Positions 52,526 through 59,890 of a DNA stretch of 64,000 nt are shown here, one piece after another; positions within the stretch are counted from its first letter, which is position 1, and each line of letters begins with the position of its first letter. The stretch spans positions 124,001-188,000 of the forward strand of contig NZ_OZ242038.1 in NCBI RefSeq assembly GCF_965205175.1, given 5' to 3'. Both the position numbers and the translations under genes were made by a program. Source of the DNA: Poriferisodalis sp965205175 (GTDB lineage Bacteria; Actinomycetota; Acidimicrobiia; Acidimicrobiales; Poriferisodalaceae). The notes under the pieces were generated by a model, which made no database searches, was not told where the DNA came from, and saw only the letters and a list, made by a program, of their open reading frames with translations.

Positions 52526-52888
52526 GTGAGTCCCCGGGCCTCGGGCGCCGACCTGCTCGTGGGCACGGTCGCCGAGCCGCCACGAGACAACGGCGAGCTG
52601 GTCTTCTCCGAGCCTTGGCAAGCGCGGGCATTCGGGCTCGCAGCCGATCTGGTCGACGGTGGCCACCTCACCTGGCACGAGTTCCGCGAGCAGCTCATCG
52701 GCGCGATCGCCGAAGCCGAGACCGAGACGCTCGCCGAGCATGACGACACGCCCGAGCCGCGGGACTACTACCGATGCTGGCTGACAGCCCTCGAACGCGT
52801 CGTCGCACGCGGCGGCTGGGTGACGGCGCAGACGCTCGCCGGCCGAGCCGAACAGTACGCGGCTCGGCCGGTCGATCACGACCACTGA
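52526..52888 (+). CDS. Nitrile hydratase accessory (activator) protein
   Basis: 120-residue beta-like accessory protein (P14K-type) that carries cobalt and oxidised alpha subunit for subunit-swapping maturation. The core NGELVFSEPWQARAFGLAADLV and the WHEFREQLIGAIAEAE helix match this family, and it is short, lacking the beta C-terminal barrel. The C-terminus is His-rich (VDHDH). Start is a GTG at 52526, 97 bases after the alpha gene. It completes the beta-alpha-accessory set. Confidence 0.88.
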   Translation: MSPRASGADLLVGTVAEPPRDNGELVFSEPWQARAFGLAADLVDGGHLTWHEFREQLIGAIAEAETETLAEHDDTPEPRDYYRCWLTALERVVARGGWVTAQTLAGRAEQYAARPVDHDH

Positions 52889-52981
52889 CAGCGCTCCGCA
52901 ACTGCGCACTTTCCGTGACGACTCTCCGTCAATTCTCGGCCGCCCACTGCACTGCACCGGTACGAGTGTCAGACTGGGGCA

Positions 52982-53521
52982 ATGAGCACCGTCCGCTTCC
53001 ACGATCCGCGCGGCCAAGCCAAAATTGCACCGACGCCGTACACGCTCAGCACACGTCTCGACGAGCCGATCACCATCGGGCTGGTCGCGAACGGCTTTCC
53101 CGACAGCGTCCGGTTCTTGGATCATGTCGAGAAGGCTCTGGCGCAACGGCTGCCGGCAGCGTCGTTCAGCCGCTACGACAAGCGCGATGCCTCGTCGGTC
53201 ATCAGCAAGTCGATGCTGGCCGACATCAGGGCCGAATGCGGCGCGATAGTCGCCGCGTACGGCCATTGAGGCAGCTGCACGTCTGGCACCGTGCGTGACA
53301 GCATCACCGCCGCCCGCCACGGCATCCCGTCGGTTGCACTCGTGACCGAGGCGTTCTGGCCCCAAGGCGACTTCGTGGCCGCAGCCACCGGCATGCCGGC
53401 CGTGCCCCGTGTCCGGCTGCCCCATCCGCTGGCGGGCACTGGAGAAGAGAACATGGCCCAGGTGGCCGACGGCATCGCACCGCAGATCATCTCGATGCTG
53501 ACCGGTGCGACCGCCGACTGA
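52982..53521 (+). CDS. UGSC-family selenoprotein (in-frame TGA at 53267-53269)
   Basis: 179-residue selenoprotein when TGA at 53267-53269 is read as selenocysteine (residue 96). Conventional translation stops there at 95 residues, but the same frame stays open and coding-like to 53521. The join gives U96-G-S-C99, the signature of the UGSC (seleno)protein family; flanking CGAIVAAYGH-U-GSCTSGTVRDS and the later VALVTEAF match that family on both sides. The Sec-Cys pair is a probable redox active site; reaction unknown. A candidate SECIS hairpin lies directly downstream. Cysteine versions of the family exist. It lies in a nitrile hydratase operon and is followed by its likely partner gene. Confidence 0.88.
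53274..53302 (+). promoter_or_regulatory. Candidate bacterial SECIS hairpin
   Basis: Starts 4 bases after the TGA. GCACG (53277-53281) pairs with CGTGC (53290-53294), extended by a T-G pair, with loop TCTGGCAC at 53282-53289. Alternatively GCTG (53274-53277) pairs with CAGC (53299-53302) below a bulge. Distance to the loop (about 13 bases) is short but in the range for bacterial SECIS, which sit within the coding region. No energy calculation was possible. Confidence 0.5.
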
Positions 53522-53584
53522 CGGGACCATCGAACCGAGTCCATGACACTGAGCCGATGACGCCGATTCGGTGAGACTGGACCC

Positions 53585-54739
53585 ATGACGCTCTTGGAAG
53601 CCGGCAGCGAGGCGGACGCCCTCGAGCAGCTGCACGCGCTCGGGCTCACCGACGGCCTGCCGGTGGTAGTGCCGACCCCGCAGCGAGTGGCTGCGATGGT
53701 GCTGGCCACCGGCTTGGACGCGGACCTCGAACTCGGCGTGATGGGACCCGCACACGGCGTGGCCAGCGTGGAGAAGGTCGCGACGGCTGCGGTGATGGCC
53801 GGCTGCCTGCCCGATCACGTGCCCGTCGTGGTGGCCGCCGTGAGGGCGGTGTGCAAGCCCGAGTTCGACCTCACCGAGATGCAGAGCACCACCCACTGCA
53901 CTGCGCCGCTGGTGGTGGTGTGCGGACCTGCACGGCACCAGTGCGGCGGCGTCGTCTCGGGATTCGGAGCGCTCGGGCCCGGCCATCGGGCGAATGCGTC
54001 GATCGGCCGGGCGTTGCGGCTGGCGATGACGAACATCGGAGGTGCTCGGCCGGGCGTGTCGGACATGGCGCTGCACGGCCACCCGGGCAAGTTCACCTAC
54101 TGCCTGGCCGAGGACGCCGAGCACAGCCCGTTCGAGCCGCTGCACACCGGCTACGGCTATGGGCCAGAGCGCAGTGCCGTGGTCGTGGTGGGCGCCGAGG
54201 CACCGCATTCGGTGATCTTCGCGGGCGATGCTGACGATCCTGCGTCGGCCGACCGGCTGCTGAACGTGCTGGCAGCGGCACTGGCAAACCCGGGCAGCAA
54301 CAACGCGCACCTGCGCCACGGTGCGGTGACGGTGATAGTGAACCCCGATCATGCAACGGTGTTGGCTCGGGCGGGGCTCAACCGCGAAGATGTCCAGGCT
54401 GAACTGGCTGCCCGCTCGGTGAACACGGCTGCCACGCTCGCTCACGTGAGTTCGGCGTTCGCTGTCGACCCAGAAGCCGGCCGCGCAGCCGACCGGGACA
54501 GGCCGGCTGCTGGAGATGCTGCTGAAGACGAGCATGCTGCAGACGAACTGGTGCCGATTCTGACCGATCCCAGCAAGATCGTGCTGTTCCAAGCCGGCGG
54601 CTCGGGCTTGTACTCGATGGTGATGCCGTCGTGGTGTGCCGGCCCGCACCGCAACTCGGTGGTCCACGCCGAGATCGAGCTGAACCAAGCCTGCGAGGTG
54701 CCGTGGGCGGACGCTGCTCGCGCCGGCGCACCCGCGTGA
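53585..54739 (+). CDS. Uncharacterised protein associated with UGSC proteins
   Basis: 384-residue protein I recognise as the conserved large neighbour of UGSC-type proteins, without a known function. Conserved blocks: TDGLPVVVPT near the N-terminus, VEKVATAAVMAGCLPDHVPVV, TTHCTAPLVVVCGPA, FGALGPGHRANASIGRALRLAM, DMALHGHPGKFTYCLAE and NNAHLRHGAVTVIV. Several cysteines cluster at 80-125. I infer that it forms a complex with the Sec protein 63 bases upstream. Both genes are preceded by a similar leader (AGACTGG then ATG). The last four bases overlap the next gene. Confidence 0.75.
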   Translation: MTLLEAGSEADALEQLHALGLTDGLPVVVPTPQRVAAMVLATGLDADLELGVMGPAHGVASVEKVATAAVMAGCLPDHVPVVVAAVRAVCKPEFDLTEMQSTTHCTAPLVVVCGPARHQCGGVVSGFGALGPGHRANASIGRALRLAMTNIGGARPGVSDMALHGHPGKFTYCLAEDAEHSPFEPLHTGYGYGPERSAVVVVGAEAPHSVIFAGDADDPASADRLLNVLAAALANPGSNNAHLRHGAVTVIVNPDHATVLARAGLNREDVQAELAARSVNTAATLAHVSSAFAVDPEAGRAADRDRPAAGDAAEDEHAADELVPILTDPSKIVLFQAGGSGLYSMVMPSWCAGPHRNSVVHAEIELNQACEVPWADAARAGAPA

Positions 54740-55782
54740 CCTTCGCGAGCGGTCGTGCGCAGCACGATGACGCGGTTTGCACCACGTTGCTGAGCCGGGC
54801 CCGGAAACTCGCCGACGATGTGTTGTTCCCGCGAGCGCTCGATGTCGATGTAGCCGGAACCGTGCCCAATACTGGCTTGGACCTGTTGCGAGATGCCGGT
54901 TTCTACGGTCTGTGGTCGCCGGTGGAGCTGGGCGGCTGCGGTCTCGACGAGCTGGAGCGGCTGCCGATCATGGAAGCGCTGGCCGGCGGCTGCCTCACGA
55001 CCGCGTTCGTGTGGGGGCAGCACGCTGGCAGTGCAGCGAGCGCTGCCCGAACGCCGCCGGGGAGCGCACTTCACGAGCGCTGGGCTCGGCCGCTCGCGAC
55101 AGGTGCACAGCGAGGAGGCGTGGCCTTCGCACACGTGCTGCGGCCCGAGCCGTGCCTGTGTGCCGAGCGCGCTGGGGATGACGGCTGGGTGCTGCGTGGC
55201 GTGGCGCCGTTCGTCACCGGCTGGGACCACATCGATACTGTGCTGGTGGCCGCTCACGATGCCGCACGATTGGTATGGATACTGTTGCCGGCGTGCGAGG
55301 CACCCACACTGCGGTCGCGCCGGTTGCGACTGGCTGCAGTGGATTCATCGGTCACCGTCGAGCTGCATTTCGACCGCCATTTCGTGCGCGACGATCATGT
55401 CGTCGAGGTGATCGACTACGGCGAATGGCACGCCGCCTACCGGCGAGGGCTGCGAACCAACGGCGCACTCATGCTCGGCGTGGCATCTCGGGCGCTGGCA
55501 CTGCTGGGTCCGACTCCGCTGGATGCCGAGCTGCACGCCGCACGCCAAGCCCTGTACGCCGCCGGCGTGGACGAGATGCCCGAGCGCCGCGCCCAAGTGG
55601 GCTACATCGGCATCCGGGCCACCAGCGCACTGGTGTCATCAATCGGCGGTCGAGCCATCACGCTCGCCAACCATGCGCAGCGCCTAGCCCGCGAAGCCCT
55701 GTTCCTGCTCGTCCAAGGCCAAACCGCCGACATCCAAGCCGGCCACCTCCACCGCCTCACCACCCCCGCCGCAGCCACCTGA
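54736..55782 (+). CDS. Acyl-CoA dehydrogenase-like protein
   Basis: 348 residues from GTG 54736, which overlaps the preceding stop (GTGA). N-terminal helical part (LRDAGFYGLWSPVELGGCG), middle part with TGWDHIDTVLVAA and a C-terminal helical bundle (FLLVQGQTADIQAGHLHRL) give the acyl-CoA dehydrogenase fold with the long middle beta-domain reduced. Whether FAD and a catalytic base are kept cannot be read. In this operon it may reduce or oxidise a product of the UGSC/nitrile hydratase system. Two of its segments are copied at 57750-57955. Confidence 0.7.
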   Translation: MTFASGRAQHDDAVCTTLLSRARKLADDVLFPRALDVDVAGTVPNTGLDLLRDAGFYGLWSPVELGGCGLDELERLPIMEALAGGCLTTAFVWGQHAGSAASAARTPPGSALHERWARPLATGAQRGGVAFAHVLRPEPCLCAERAGDDGWVLRGVAPFVTGWDHIDTVLVAAHDAARLVWILLPACEAPTLRSRRLRLAAVDSSVTVELHFDRHFVRDDHVVEVIDYGEWHAAYRRGLRTNGALMLGVASRALALLGPTPLDAELHAARQALYAAGVDEMPERRAQVGYIGIRATSALVSSIGGRAITLANHAQRLAREALFLLVQGQTADIQAGHLHRLTTPAAAT

Positions 55783-55793
55783 CTCCGGACGAC

Positions 55794-56282
55794 CTACGAG
55801 TAAGCCGTGTCACACCCCGCCGTTACCTTCTCGCTCAGGCGACGACAAGGCCCGTCACGCCCCCATCGACCCATCGGGAGGCAGTCGGGCAGCGTCTTGG
55901 CCAACCGCATCAGCTCGCTCGATTCCTGCACCGCCTGATGGCCGGCAGAACGTGCTGCTTGTGCCAGCTTGGATGCGTTCGCGAAGCTGATCTCTCCCGC
56001 TGCGACGCCGGTCGAAGCGGCGGGCATCTGCGCAAGCTGCGCATCGGTGCGCACCTTGCGAGCAGCACCGGCGCGTGACAGACCACTGAGCTGGTTCAGC
56101 AGTCCAGCGCCACTATCGCCGTGACGCTCGCGGCGCGCCACCAGCGAGGCTGCTTTGGTTTCGAGCAGCTCCACGCGGCTGCCCAGCGGTTTCGCCGCGG
56201 ACAGCGTTCCGCGCAAGTCCGCAGTGGATGCCTCGTCGACACCATCAAGCGCCTCGCTGATGCATTCGAGAGCCTGTTCCAT
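55794..56282 (-). pseudogene. Truncated DUF222 protein
   Basis: About 162 residues from ATG 56282 matching the N-terminal helical part of DUF222 proteins (AKPLGSRVELLETKAASLVARRERHG, then AARKVRTDAQLAQMPAASTGVAAGEIS). The complete family runs about 400 residues and ends in an HNH endonuclease; here the frame stops after 160 with a basic, unrelated tail. It is a remnant, next to the ACAD-like gene end. DUF222-HNH genes are often repetitive in actinobacteria and tend to decay. Confidence 0.6.
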
Positions 56283-56353
56283 CTGTGAGCTGCGTCCCCC
56301 GGGCGTAAAACTGGACAACCCGGCTGCCGAGTCCACCAATCATGCCAAACTCA

Positions 56354-56869
56354 TCACCACCATTGATCAAGACTGAGGCGCGAGAGTTGTTGTGCGGGTC
56401 GGCCACGAGGGAACCACACCAATTCACGCACTCCCCCAGCAGCTGCTGAGCGGGCGTCGACACCATCGAGTCCGGCATCGAATGCCGCTTGTCCGAGGGG
56501 TTGGCACGTCCGGTGGGGAACGAGCTCGCCTTCTCCGTCGTGAGGGAAACTCGTCGGCAATCCGAGCCGGACGAGGCCGTCGTCGGAGAAAGCGTCAGCG
56601 GCCTCGCCGTCTGGCACAGCTACATTGACGAGGACCGGCGCGGTTGCGGGTTCGAGATCTTCCGGCCCGTAAGGCAAGCCGACGAACAATCGCCAGACGT
56701 TGGCACGTGCCGTTGTGACATCAGCGTTCAGATAGAGGCACGCAAGTCCGGGAGGGTTCCAACGCCTGCCCAAACCGGCCGATGCAAACGAAGGATCGAG
56801 CGGGTCAGACCAGTCAGGATCTGCGACACGGTAGTACGTACCTCCGATTGACGTCGTGAGCGCTCTCAT
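56354..56869 (-). CDS. RES-domain toxin
   Basis: 171-residue RES toxin, a family of NAD+-degrading enzymes. The pattern is YYRVADPDW near residue 12, GRRWNPPGLACLYLN around 35-49, and a middle ALA-rich helix, with the Arg (YYR, RRW) and late Glu that give the family its name. It is encoded just downstream of, and overlapping by 4 bases, the putative antitoxin at 56866-57624, the usual antitoxin-toxin order. Full length, so likely functional and held in check by its partner. Confidence 0.85.
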   Translation of the reverse strand: MRALTTSIGGTYYRVADPDWSDPLDPSFASAGLGRRWNPPGLACLYLNADVTTARANVWRLFVGLPYGPEDLEPATAPVLVNVAVPDGEAADAFSDDGLVRLGLPTSFPHDGEGELVPHRTCQPLGQAAFDAGLDGVDARSAAAGGVRELVWFPRGRPAQQLSRLSLDQWW

Positions 56870-57624
56870 GCGACCCGTGCGTAATCGAAGCTCTCCTTGA
56901 TGGATTTCAAGAGCCAGTCATGCTCGTCCGCGGCGATCAACTCGAGGATGGTTCGGCCGCCATACGCAGCAGCCCGTCGCCTCGCGACGATCGGAGGCAT
57001 GCCGTCACGCAAGCGGTGTCGAAGAATGTCGGCGATTTCGCTGACTGCTCCGATCTTGCCAGATCTGTCGACAGGCGGCCCTGCGAGCAGCCATTTGTCG
57101 ACCGCCTGACGTGTCACTCCCATGAGTTCCGCGACATCGCCGCTCGTCAATTCCAGATTGGTCATCGCCCGTCTCAGCGGCGCGCTGCGTTCCTGCTCGT
57201 GCTCAACCTCGGCCAGCATCTTGAGAAACCCGCGAAAGCGGTGTTCATCGATGTCCGGTCGCGCTCTAACGCATTGCTGGGAAAGCCCAGCCGTGAAGCC
57301 GCGAAGCCGGTCAACCAAGACCGTGAGAAGACCCATTCCGTCGAGCGACGGGGCGACCCAAGGCAGCTCGGCAATGTCACGGCGCAACAGCTCGAACACC
57401 ACTCCGGGCGGTGGCAGCATGTCGGGATCTCGCGCCCGGAGCGCTGTCAGCGCTTGCGCCGCCTCGTGAGCGAATACCCAGTAGCGCCGCACCACAGCTC
57501 GATCAGCGCCGCCGGCGATCAGTGGCATCAGCCGGTCGAGCGCCGCCACGATGTCAGGCATCAAGCGAGCTGCAGTCTCGGACGCTGCGCCAAGGTCTCC
57601 TTCAAGCAGCTCTTCGATCTGCAT
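56866..57624 (-). CDS. Putative antitoxin with HTH, partner of RES toxin
   Basis: 252-residue protein whose middle (LELTSGDVAELMGVTRQAVDKWLLAGPP, about residues 155-182) is a helix-turn-helix like that of the Xre/MerR-type RES antitoxins; the final 50 residues (ILELIAADEHDWLLKSIKESFDYARVA) would cover the toxin active site. It is about twice the length of typical antitoxins of this type, with an extra helical N-terminal 150 residues. The ATG at 57624 has an upstream AT-rich patch (57628-57660) as promoter. Assigned by its 4-base overlap with the toxin and by the HTH. Confidence 0.68.
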   Translation of the reverse strand: MQIEELLEGDLGAASETAARLMPDIVAALDRLMPLIAGGADRAVVRRYWVFAHEAAQALTALRARDPDMLPPPGVVFELLRRDIAELPWVAPSLDGMGLLTVLVDRLRGFTAGLSQQCVRARPDIDEHRFRGFLKMLAEVEHEQERSAPLRRAMTNLELTSGDVAELMGVTRQAVDKWLLAGPPVDRSGKIGAVSEIADILRHRLRDGMPPIVARRRAAAYGGRTILELIAADEHDWLLKSIKESFDYARVA

Positions 57625-57697
57625 GGTACTACACCCTATAGCAACTTATGAGCAACTACAATGAGTTGCGCTGATGCTACCGGACAGGGCAACGCCT
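57625..57697. promoter_or_regulatory. AT-rich promoter region of the RES module
   Basis: Between the antitoxin start and the mosaic fragment block. It contains the AT-rich run TATAGCAACTTATGAGC and nearby copies of an ATGAGTTGC-like element (57647-57670), which could be an antitoxin operator. Both the direction and the exact promoter are uncertain. Confidence 0.4.
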
Positions 57698-57955
57698 GCT
57701 ACGGGAGGCCGGCGCCGGGCACATCCACTCGGCACCTCTCGATGCGGCCGAGCCGTGCCTGTGTGCCGAGCGCGCTGGGGATGACTGCTGGGTGCTGCGT
57801 GGCGTGGCGCCGTTCGTCACCGGCTGGAACCACATCGATACTGTGCTGGTGGCCGCCCACGACGCCGACCGGTGCGCAGCGCCTAGCCCGCGAAGCCCTG
57901 TTCCTGCTCGTCCAAGGCCAAACCGCCGACATCCAAGCCGGCCACCTCCACCGCC
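57698..57955 (+). pseudogene. Mosaic of three copied gene fragments
   Basis: 57698-57750 is an exact copy of 63112-63164, the 3' end of the SMP-30 gene region. 57750-57868 copies 55147-55265 of the ACAD-like gene with about four mismatches. 57873-57955 is an exact copy of 55674-55756, its 3' end. The last two keep gene order with about 400 bases deleted between them, and all are on the same strand as their source. The block is unlikely to encode a functional protein. No insertion-sequence ends are seen. Confidence 0.85.
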
Positions 57956-58097
57956 ACGCCCCGGGCGAGCTGACCCGCGCCGCGGCGAGCAGCCGCAACT
58001 CACGGGGCGATCACGCCCCAGACGCTCTGATGGAGTTCCGAGGCTACTACTGCTTTGGTGTCAAGGCGCCAAGCCTTGGTGGGACCGGGTCGGACGG

Positions 58098-58832
58098 CTA
58101 GTTTGGCCGGAAGTACTTGATTGCTTTGGGATTGCCGTGATCGCGCAGCACGGTCGTCAGGCAGTGGCTGCTGGGTGGATAGGCGATGAGCCGCACTGCG
58201 TGAAGTCGGCTGGAGTCGAGCGTCAAGCCGGTGAAGGAGACCGTCCTCGTCGCGGGGGTGACCCTCTTGAAGCCCAGCTTGTTCGTCGCCGCGTTGGGGA
58301 CGAATTCGGTCAGACTCACTTCGTAACGGCCGACCCCGCATCCGGGAATGACAGCAGCAGTCCAAGTCACCGTCACCGAATTTTCCGTAGAGGTGACAGT
58401 CAGCACAGGATCCGCTACCGGACCCTCTTGCACGGGGGCAGTCGTCGTCGTAGTGGTGGTCGTAGTCGTCGTAGTGGTGGTCGTAGTCGTGGTGGTGGCA
58501 GTGGGATCAACCACAAAGAGCTGGAGATTGCCTGTGACTGGCGGGCCGCAATGCCTGTCGTCTCCCTCGGCGTCCTCTGCGTCCACTAGGGCTCGCGCTT
58601 CAACAGTGATTTTGTACCTATGCCCCCTGACCAAGGCGGGCACAACCAAAGTCCTCGTCTTGGACGCTTCATCCGAGAAGTATCGAACAACCGAATCGAA
58701 GCCGCTCGCGGACGGGCCATGCACACTGACGCCGTAGAAGTTGACCTCGCAGCTTGGGATCACGGCGTCGGTCCATGTCACGGTGGCTGTGGTGCCGTCG
58801 ATTTTGACGGTGATGACCGGCTTGGCGGCCAC
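58098..58832 (-). CDS. C-terminal part of an exported Calx-beta/Fn3-like protein
   Basis: 244-residue frame: two Fn3-like domains (about residues 4-105 and 142-235), separated by an 18-19-residue Thr run near residues 113-131. Each domain shows the VTVTWTxAVIPGC strand with a cysteine. It lacks a signal peptide of its own. Its frame continues upstream without stops past 58832 through a Thr/Ser linker to about 58990, where the Calx-beta frame of the next entry slips into it if one base is added to a C5 run. I read the two as one gene with a frameshift. Confidence 0.65.
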   Translation of the reverse strand: MAAKPVITVKIDGTTATVTWTDAVIPSCEVNFYGVSVHGPSASGFDSVVRYFSDEASKTRTLVVPALVRGHRYKITVEARALVDAEDAEGDDRHCGPPVTGNLQLFVVDPTATTTTTTTTTTTTTTTTTTTAPVQEGPVADPVLTVTSTENSVTVTWTAAVIPGCGVGRYEVSLTEFVPNAATNKLGFKRVTPATRTVSFTGLTLDSSRLHAVRLIAYPPSSHCLTTVLRDHGNPKAIKYFRPN

Positions 58833-59872
58833 AGTCGGCTTCGCCGTCGTCGTCGTCGTTGTGCTGCTTGTCGTCGTCGTCGTCGTTGTGCTGCTTGTCG
58901 GTGTGCTGCTGGTGGTGGGGGTGTCTTGTTGTTGTTCTGTGCGGTCGTTGTCGCGGATGGTGCCGGTGGCCTCGGTCTTGCGGCGATGCCCCCGGCGAAC
59001 CGCACTCTTTGATCCGCGGTGTCGAGATTGTTCACCCGCAACAGCACCGTCTCGTCCGGCTCGGCACGCGTGTCGCCGACCACCTCCACGGTCACCGCCT
59101 GGGTCAACGCGTCGCCGGCGGCGCCCGCCTCGAACACCAGCACCTTGCCCAAGAACCTCCCGAAATCGCGTCCCGGCCCGCGTGACGCCGCAGCGGCGCC
59201 GGTGCGGCCCCGCAGCGCCGAGGCCTTCAAGCGCACCTCATGGGACGGCGACGCGGACAGCGACACCGCGAACTCCATCTCCACAGTCCCCGAGTCGCCC
59301 TCCGCCACGCTCACGTCCGCCACCGACACCACCACACCGGTGTCGTCGGCGCTGTCGTCGTTCACGATCGTGCCCGTCGCCTCAGTCTTCCTCGCGTGAC
59401 CGCCGGCGAACCCCACACGCGAATCCGCTGTCACCAGATTGTTCACCCGCAAAATGAACGTCTCATCAGGCTCCACCACATGATCCCCCAACACCCGCAC
59501 CGCCACCGTCTGAGACAACCCAGCCCCAGTAGCGCCCGCCGCGAACACCAGCCTGCGGCCGGTGAACCCCACATAATCGCGGCCCGCACCGGCGTCACGC
59601 GACGCCGTGCCCGACGCGCCAGGCACCGCCGACGCCGTCACACGAACCTCATGGGTCGGCGACGCCGACAACGACACCGTGAACGCCAACAGCCGCTCAC
59701 CCACACCCCCCTCCGCCACACTCGCATCCCCCACCGACACCAGCACCGACCCCGACTGCGCCGAACCCGCCGACCCCCACAGGACCACCAACGAACCCGC
59801 CAACACCACCGCCGACAAACCCGCCCACACACCACGGCCCCCCAAACGGACCGCAACACCCGAACCAGACAT
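58778..59872 (-). CDS. N-terminal part of exported protein with two Calx-beta domains (frameshifted)
   Basis: 364-residue frame from ATG 59872. A signal segment (VWAGLSAVVLAGSLVVLWGSAGSA, residues 14-37) is followed by two Calx-beta domains (about 40-170 and 175-305) with EPDETFILRVNN and EPDETVLLRVNN. After the second FAGG the frame becomes nonsense (ARPRPPAPSATT...) while another frame reads on as KTEATGTIRDND, the same continuation as after domain one. The break lies at a C5 run (58989-58993); six C would restore a protein of about 590 residues. Could be a phase switch, a mutation or a sequencing error. Confidence 0.68.
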   Translation of the reverse strand: MSGSGVAVRLGGRGVWAGLSAVVLAGSLVVLWGSAGSAQSGSVLVSVGDASVAEGGVGERLLAFTVSLSASPTHEVRVTASAVPGASGTASRDAGAGRDYVGFTGRRLVFAAGATGAGLSQTVAVRVLGDHVVEPDETFILRVNNLVTADSRVGFAGGHARKTEATGTIVNDDSADDTGVVVSVADVSVAEGDSGTVEMEFAVSLSASPSHEVRLKASALRGRTGAAAASRGPGRDFGRFLGKVLVFEAGAAGDALTQAVTVEVVGDTRAEPDETVLLRVNNLDTADQRVRFAGGIAARPRPPAPSATTTAQNNNKTPPPPAAHRQAAQRRRRRQAAQRRRRRRSRLWPPSRSSPSKSTAPQPP

Positions 59873-59882
59873 CAGGCTCTGA

Positions 59883-59890
59883 CCCCCCCC
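59883..59890 (-). repeat. G8 (C8 on + strand) tract before the Calx-beta gene
   Basis: Eight consecutive C on the plus strand, that is G8 in the mRNA direction, ending 10 bases upstream of the ATG at 59872. It occupies the ribosome-binding position, so length changes could alter translation. Confidence 0.6.

Noticed and set aside
53267..53269. TGA read as an ordinary stop that ends a 95-residue protein
   Set aside because: The downstream frame is open, coding-like and completes the known U-G-S-C family signature; chance alone would not place GSCT directly after the TGA.
51932..54688. 918-residue minus-strand open frame
   Set aside because: It lies antisense to five well-supported plus-strand genes, contains no recognisable domain, and long spurious frames are expected in high-GC DNA.
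57698..57955. Insertion-sequence remnant
   Set aside because: No terminal inverted repeats, target duplication or transposase; every part is explained by copies of two local genes.
58440..58500. Triplet repeats (Thr codons) as a CRISPR-like or structural repeat
   Set aside because: It is a Thr-coding linker within the Fn3-like protein; there are no spacers.
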